NCBI RefSeq assembly: GCF_000515395.1
Contig: NZ_KI911782.1
Span: forward strand, 372,001-436,000
DNA length: 64,000 bases
From: Jiangella gansuensis DSM 44835
Lineage (GTDB): Bacteria > Actinomycetota > Actinomycetes > Jiangellales > Jiangellaceae
Direction of reading: 5' to 3'
Made by a program: the position numbers and the translations under genes. Shown here one piece after another: positions 59,802 through 64,000 of this stretch; position 1 is the stretch's first letter, and each line of letters opens with the position of its first letter. The notes below the pieces were generated by a model, which worked only from the letters and a program-made list of their open reading frames with translations, was not told where the DNA came from and did no database searches.

Positions 59802-59875
59802 CAAATGATCACGTGGACCATGCGTACTCCCGCTTCACCAGGCATGCACGCATCGTGGAGCGGGAGAACGCATGG
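59802..59875 (+). repeat. 74-nt CAAATGATCACGT-family element, copy 2 (hairpin)
   Basis: After CAAATGATCACGTGG, two 21-nt arms (59818-59838 and 59855-59875) pair at 19 of 21 positions around a 16-nt loop. The unit matches 43261-43330 (minus strand) through the AAATGATCACGT lead and CCGCTTCACCAGG core. Between purB and purS. Confidence 0.75.
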
Positions 59876-59980
59876 TGACGAAGGTCCGGTGATCGACTGG
59901 TCCCGCTCGTGACGGCTGGGTGCCGCGGAGTGGGTATCCTGGGGGCGCCCCAGTTCTTTCCGCTGTTGAGGAGCGTTTCC

Positions 59981-60238
59981 GTGGCGCGGGTCGTTGTCGA
60001 CGTCATGCTCAAACCCGAGATTCTCGACCCGCAGGGCAAGGCCGTGCAGGGCGCGCTGGGCCGGCTGGGCTTCGAGGGTGTCGCCTCGGTCCGCCAGGGC
60101 AAGCGCTTCGAGATCGAGCTGGCCGGTCCGGCCACGCCGGAGGCGGTCGCCGAGATCGAGCGGGTCGCGTCCACGCTGCTGGCGAACCCTGTCATCGAGG
60201 ACTTCACCATTCACGTCGAGTCCGAGGTCGAGGTCTGA
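59981..60238 (+). CDS. purS: Phosphoribosylformylglycinamidine synthase subunit PurS
   Basis: 85 residues, the normal size. [44 protein letters not shown] and [14 protein letters not shown] are family-typical. PurS links PurL and PurQ and channels ammonia in FGAM synthesis. GTG 59981 has GAGGAG nine bases ahead; the longer open frame upstream has no family sequence. It is followed by purQ after 2 bp. Confidence 0.94.
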   Translation: MARVVVDVMLKPEILDPQGKAVQGALGRLGFEGVASVRQGKRFEIELAGPATPEAVAEIERVASTLLANPVIEDFTIHVESEVEV

Positions 60239-60240
60239 GC

Positions 60241-60912
60241 GTGCGCATCGGTGTCGTCACTTTCCCCGGCTCCCTCGACGACCGCGACGCCGCTCGGGCG
60301 GTCCGGGTCGCCGGTGGCGAGCCGGTCACGCTCTGGCACGGCGATGCCGACCTGCACGGCGTCGACGGAGTGGTGCTGCCCGGTGGGTTCTCGTACGGCG
60401 ATTACCTGCGCTGCGGTGCCATCGCGCGGTTCGCGCCGGTCATGGAGCCACTGGTCGACGCCGCCCGCGGCGGGCTGCCGGTGCTGGGTATCTGCAACGG
60501 CTTCCAGGTCCTGTGCGAGTCGCACCTGCTGCCTGGGGCGCTGATCCGCAACGACCATCGCAAGTTCGTCTGCCGCGACCAACGACTGCGGGTCGAGAAC
60601 GCGGCCACCGCGTGGACCTCCGGCTACGACCAGGGTCAGGAGATCGTCATCCCGCTGAAGAACGGTGAGGGCGGTTTCGTCGCCGACCAGCGCACTCTCG
60701 ACGAGCTCGAGGGCGAGGGCCGGGTCGTGGCCCGCTATCTCGGCGACAACCCGAACGGTTCCTACCGCGACATCGCCGGCATCGCCAACGTCCGCGGCAA
60801 CGTCGTCGGGCTGATGCCCCATCCGGAGCACGCGGTCGAGGAACTCACCGGGCCGAGCACCGACGGCCTCGGCTTCTTCACGTCCGTCCTGGAAGGGCTG
60901 GTCCGAGCGTGA
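60241..60912 (+). CDS. purQ: FGAM synthase glutaminase subunit PurQ
   Basis: 223 residues, class I glutamine amidotransferase. [52 protein letters not shown] with the nucleophilic Cys (~86), and [12 protein letters not shown] with the catalytic His are all present. It supplies ammonia to PurL. Start GTG 60241, 2 bp after purS. The stop TGA lies inside a 17-bp sequence that is repeated at the purL start. Confidence 0.96.
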   Translation: MRIGVVTFPGSLDDRDAARAVRVAGGEPVTLWHGDADLHGVDGVVLPGGFSYGDYLRCGAIARFAPVMEPLVDAARGGLPVLGICNGFQVLCESHLLPGALIRNDHRKFVCRDQRLRVENAATAWTSGYDQGQEIVIPLKNGEGGFVADQRTLDELEGEGRVVARYLGDNPNGSYRDIAGIANVRGNVVGLMPHPEHAVEELTGPSTDGLGFFTSVLEGLVRA

Positions 60913-60978
60913 CCACGCATGACGGAACGGCGAGGCGACGAGTGAGGAACGAACGAGGAGCCCGAGCGTGACCACGCA
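60903..60978 (+). repeat. Direct repeat and insertion at the purQ-purL junction
   Basis: CCGAGCGTGACCACGCA occurs at 60903-60919, where it contains the purQ stop, and again at 60962-60978, where it contains the purL start. The 42 bp between are GGCGAGGCGACGAGTGAGGA-like purine-rich sequence with GAGGAGC serving as the new purL ribosome-binding site. The offset of 59 bp is not a multiple of three. Confidence 0.75.
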
Positions 60979-63229
60979 GATCGACACCGTCGACACCGCC
61001 GCCAAGTCTCCCGACCAGCCCCAGCCGTGGGGTGAACTCGGTCTCAAGGAGGACGAGTACCGGCGCATCCGCGACATCCTCGGCCGCCGGCCCACCAATG
61101 CCGAGCTCGCCATGTACAGCGTCATGTGGTCCGAGCACTGCTCGTACAAGAGCTCCAAGGTGCATCTGCGCCAGTTCGGCGAGAAGGCGCCGGCCACCGA
61201 CGCGCTGCTGGTGGGCATGGGCGAGAACGCCGGCGTGGTCGACATCGGCAACGGCTATGCGGTCACCTTCAAGGTCGAGTCGCACAACCATCCGTCGTAC
61301 GTCGAGCCGTACCAGGGGGCGGCGACGGGTGTGGGCGGCATCGTCCGCGACATCCTCGCCATGGGCGCCCGCCCGGTCGCCGTCATGGACTCCCTGCGCT
61401 TCGGCCCGCTGGACGCCGCCGACACCCACCGGGTGTTGCCCGGTGTGGTGGCCGGTGTCGGCGGCTACGGCAACTGCCTGGGCCTGCCCAACATCGGCGG
61501 CGAGGTGGTGTTCGACCCGTCGTACGCGGCCAATCCGCTGGTGAACGCGCTGTGCGTGGGTGTCATGAAGCATGAGGACATCCACCTGGCCAATGCCTCG
61601 GGCGTCGGCAACAAGATCGTCCTGTTCGGTGCGCGTACCGGCGGCGATGGCATCGGCGGCGCGTCGATCCTGGCGTCGGAGTCGTTCGACGACAGTAAGC
61701 CCAGCAAGCGGCCGGCCGTCCAGGTGGGCGACCCGTTCATGGAGAAGGTCCTCATCGAGTGCTGCCTGGAGCTGTTCGCGGCGCGGGTGGTCGAGGGCAT
61801 CCAGGACCTCGGCGCGGCCGGTATCTCCTGCGCCACGTCCGAGTTGGCCAGCAACGGCGACGGCGGCATGCACGTCCAGTTGGAGAAGGTGCTGCTGCGC
61901 GACCCCAGCCTCACTCCCGGCGAGATCCTCATGTCGGAGTCGCAGGAGCGCATGATGGGCGTCGTCACGCCCGAGAACCTCGACGCGTTCCTCGCCATCA
62001 CCGCGAAGTGGGACGTCGAGACCGCCGTCATCGGTGAGGTCACCGGCACCGGCCGGCTGGTCATCGACTGGCACGGCGAGACCATCGTCGACGTCGACCC
62101 GCGCACCGTCGCCCACGACGGCCCGGTCTACGAGCGCCCGTTCGCGCGGCCGGACTGGCAGGACGAGCTGCAGGCGGCAACGCCGGCGCAGCTGGCGCGG
62201 CCTGGCTCCGGCGATGGACTGCGCGCCACGCTGCTGCGGCTGCTCGCCTCGCCCAACGTCGCGTCGAAGTCCTGGGTCACCGACCAGTACGACCGGTACG
62301 TGCTGGGCAACACCGTCCTGGCCCAGCCGGAGGACGCCGGCGTGCTGCGCATCGACGAGGAGTCCGGCCTCGGCGTCGCCATCGCCACCGACGGCAACGG
62401 CCGCTACGCCAAGCTCGACCCGTACACGGGCGCGCAGCTGGCGCTGGCCGAGGCGTACCGCAATGTCGCCACCACCGGCGCCCGACCGCTCGCCGTCACC
62501 GACTGCCTCAACTTCGGCTCGCCGGAGGACCCCGCCGTCATGTGGCAGTTCGCCGAGGCCGTCCGCGGCCTGGCCGACGCCTGCCAGACCTTGGGCACGC
62601 CTGTCACCGGTGGCAACGTCTCGCTGTACAACCAGACCGGCACGACGGCGATCCTGCCGACCCCGGTCGTGGGCGTGCTCGGCGTGCTCGACGACGTCGC
62701 CCGGCGCACCCCTCAGGGCTTCCGCACCCCCGGGCACGTCATCTACCTGCTCGGCGAAACCCGCGACGAGTTCGGCGGCTCCGAATGGGCCTGGGCCGAG
62801 CATGGGCACCTGGGTGGGCTGCCGCCGTCCGTCGACCTCGACGCGGAGCGGGAACTGGCCGAGATCCTCATCAACGCGTCCCGCGACGGGCTCGTCGACG
62901 CCGCGCACGACCTCGCCGACGGCGGTCTCGCGGTCGCGCTGACGGAGTCCGTGCTGCGCTACGGTGTCGGTGCCCGGGTGTGGGTGCCCGACGGCATCGA
63001 TCCGTTCGTGTTCCTGTTCTCCGAGTCGCAGGCCAGGGCCATCGTGGCGGTGCCTCGCTCGGAGGAGGTCCGCTTCACCGACATGTGCTCGGCGCGGCAC
63101 TTCGCCCACCAGCGCATCGGCGTGGTCGACGACGGCGGCGTGCTCGACGTCCAGGGTTTGTTCACGGTGCCGGTCGACGACCTGCGCGCGGCTCACGAGT
63201 CCACGCTGGCCTCCGCCGTCGAAGCCTGA
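60968..63229 (+). CDS. purL: FGAM synthase subunit PurL (small type)
   Basis: 753 residues, the small PurL of PurSQL systems. [96 protein letters not shown] and [14 protein letters not shown] are diagnostic; both AIRS-like halves are complete. It forms FGAM from FGAR, ATP and ammonia. GTG 60968 has GAGGAGC six bases ahead. Its last 37 bp overlap the convergent MFS gene. Confidence 0.96.
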   Translation: MTTQIDTVDTAAKSPDQPQPWGELGLKEDEYRRIRDILGRRPTNAELAMYSVMWSEHCSYKSSKVHLRQFGEKAPATDALLVGMGENAGVVDIGNGYAVTFKVESHNHPSYVEPYQGAATGVGGIVRDILAMGARPVAVMDSLRFGPLDAADTHRVLPGVVAGVGGYGNCLGLPNIGGEVVFDPSYAANPLVNALCVGVMKHEDIHLANASGVGNKIVLFGARTGGDGIGGASILASESFDDSKPSKRPAVQVGDPFMEKVLIECCLELFAARVVEGIQDLGAAGISCATSELASNGDGGMHVQLEKVLLRDPSLTPGEILMSESQERMMGVVTPENLDAFLAITAKWDVETAVIGEVTGTGRLVIDWHGETIVDVDPRTVAHDGPVYERPFARPDWQDELQAATPAQLARPGSGDGLRATLLRLLASPNVASKSWVTDQYDRYVLGNTVLAQPEDAGVLRIDEESGLGVAIATDGNGRYAKLDPYTGAQLALAEAYRNVATTGARPLAVTDCLNFGSPEDPAVMWQFAEAVRGLADACQTLGTPVTGGNVSLYNQTGTTAILPTPVVGVLGVLDDVARRTPQGFRTPGHVIYLLGETRDEFGGSEWAWAEHGHLGGLPPSVDLDAERELAEILINASRDGLVDAAHDLADGGLAVALTESVLRYGVGARVWVPDGIDPFVFLFSESQARAIVAVPRSEEVRFTDMCSARHFAHQRIGVVDDGGVLDVQGLFTVPVDDLRAAHESTLASAVEA

Positions 63230-64000
63230 CGCCGCGCCGCGTCGATCTGGGCCGAGCCGAGCCGCGGCAGCGCGTAGACGAACAACGCCACGTGCAGCGC
63301 CGCGGCTATCAGGTACGGCACCCGCAGCGACCACTCGCGGCTCAGCATCGTCTCGCCGGCGGCCACCAGCGCGCCGCCGAGCAGGGTGCCGAGCGAGATC
63401 GCGCCCCAGGCGAAGAACCGGTACACCGAGTTCACCCGGCCGAGCAGATGGTCGGGGATGATCGTCTGCCGCAGCGAGACGGTGATGACGTTCCACAGCA
63501 CCACGAGGAACCCCTGGGTCAGGAACACCACCCACACGACGACGGGCGACGACGCCAGCCCGATGGCCAGGAGCCCCAGGGTGAGCCCGGCAAGGGAGAC
63601 GAACAGCGACGGGCCGTGGCCGATCCGGGTGGCCACCCGGTCGGCCAACACGGAGCCGAGCACCGCCCCGATGGCGACGCCGCTCATCAGCAGCCCGAAC
63701 GCGGTGGCGTCGAGGCCGAGGACCTCCTGCGCGAACAGGACGTAGACGGCGGTGGCGGCGGTGGTCAGCAGGTTGGTGGCGCCCAGCAGGATGGCCAGCG
63801 AACGCAGCAGTTGGTGCCGCCACAGCCAGCGCACACCCTCACCGATCTCCGCCCGCCAGGCGATCCGGCCGCTGGTGGTCTTGCCTTTCGGCGCGAACTG
63901 GCCGGTCAGCGCGAACACCAGTGCGGCCGCGATGGCGAACGTGCCGGCGTTGACGAAGAAGGGCAGCGCGAACGCCAGGCCGAGCAGCAACCCGGCGAGC
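63193..64000 (-). CDS. MFS transporter, Bcr/enterobactin-exporter-like (5' end outside window)
   Basis: The visible 268 codons hold about six membrane spans of a major facilitator protein; the frame stays open to the window end, so the start lies beyond. [91 protein letters not shown] and [23 protein letters not shown] are typical of MFS_3/EntS-type exporters. Substrate unknown. It overlaps purL by 37 bp tail to tail. Confidence 0.85.
   Translation of the reverse strand, partial: LAGLLLGLAFALPFFVNAGTFAIAAALVFALTGQFAPKGKTTSGRIAWRAEIGEGVRWLWRHQLLRSLAILLGATNLLTTAATAVYVLFAQEVLGLDATAFGLLMSGVAIGAVLGSVLADRVATRIGHGPSLFVSLAGLTLGLLAIGLASSPVVVWVVFLTQGFLVVLWNVITVSLRQTIIPDHLLGRVNSVYRFFAWGAISLGTLLGGALVAAGETMLSREWSLRVPYLIAAALHVALFVYALPRLGSAQIDAARRQASTAEASVDS

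Noticed and set aside
60878-63823. A long minus-strand frame opposite purL
   Set aside because: GC-bias shadow of purL; no start signal and no recognisable domain.

Overview
The window is a 64-kb piece of a very GC-rich actinobacterial (Actinomycetota) chromosome. The evidence is strong G/C bias at third codon positions, frequent GTG starts, many 4-bp start/stop overlaps, several leaderless-looking promoters, an LPXTG wall protein, an F420-type LLM oxidoreductase, a GAP-family membrane protein and the conserved order dacB - zinc metalloprotease - tilS - hpt - ftsH - folE. The genus cannot be fixed from sequence alone; a soil or plant-associated Jiangella-like actinomycete would fit. No rRNA, tRNA, CRISPR array, phage or transposase gene was seen.

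Layout. 1-8.6 kb: end of an HtaA-domain wall-anchored protein, a LysE-type exporter, a divergent RibD/DHFR-like reductase and HxlR regulator, an aminoglycoside-phosphotransferase-like remnant, a DUF2470 protein, an N5/N6-type methyltransferase, a NicO metal exporter with a secreted partner, and a VOC protein. 8.7-16.4 kb: a sugar operon on the minus strand in the order ROK repressor, two ABC permeases, binding lipoprotein, GH15 and GH31 glycosidases, with a ROK operator in front. 16.4-25 kb: a DEAD-box helicase, a desaturase with a two-component system, a GNAT protein, a Tat lipoprotein with an M15-like zinc site and gluconokinase; two inverted copies of a 166-bp palindromic element flank most of this block. 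25-29 kb: a class A penicillin-binding protein with a long repetitive tail, and a ferredoxin/adrenodoxin-type reductase.

29-41.4 kb: nitrate/nitrite assimilation. narK, a molybdopterin nitrate reductase, its FAD/BFD partner, nirB, nirD, a HemD-winged-helix fusion and cobA run on the plus strand, followed by a ThrE exporter (minus) and a sirohydrochlorin chelatase (plus). The cobA and chelatase genes make the siroheme needed by NirB.

41.4-48.4 kb: a candidate toxin/immunity pair, a small conserved protein, rocD-ddaH with a divergent Lrp regulator (arginine to ornithine), an NlpC/P60 cell-wall hydrolase, and pyrophosphatase. 48.4-55.6 kb: the housekeeping run dacB, zinc metalloprotease, tilS, hpt, ftsH, folE. 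55.7-64 kb: LLM oxidoreductase, GAP protein with divergent TetR, a 47-aa membrane protein, purB, purS-purQ-purL and the end of an MFS transporter.

Several families of non-coding palindromic repeats sit between genes: a TGATCAT family that looks like terminators, a GTTGATCTTGGAG family, a 70-nt CAAATGATCACGT family and the 166-bp CACCTGATCGT family. These repeats, the candidate toxin/immunity pair and the GlnR-like array inside the 5' end of the nitrate reductase gene are the parts most worth a second look.
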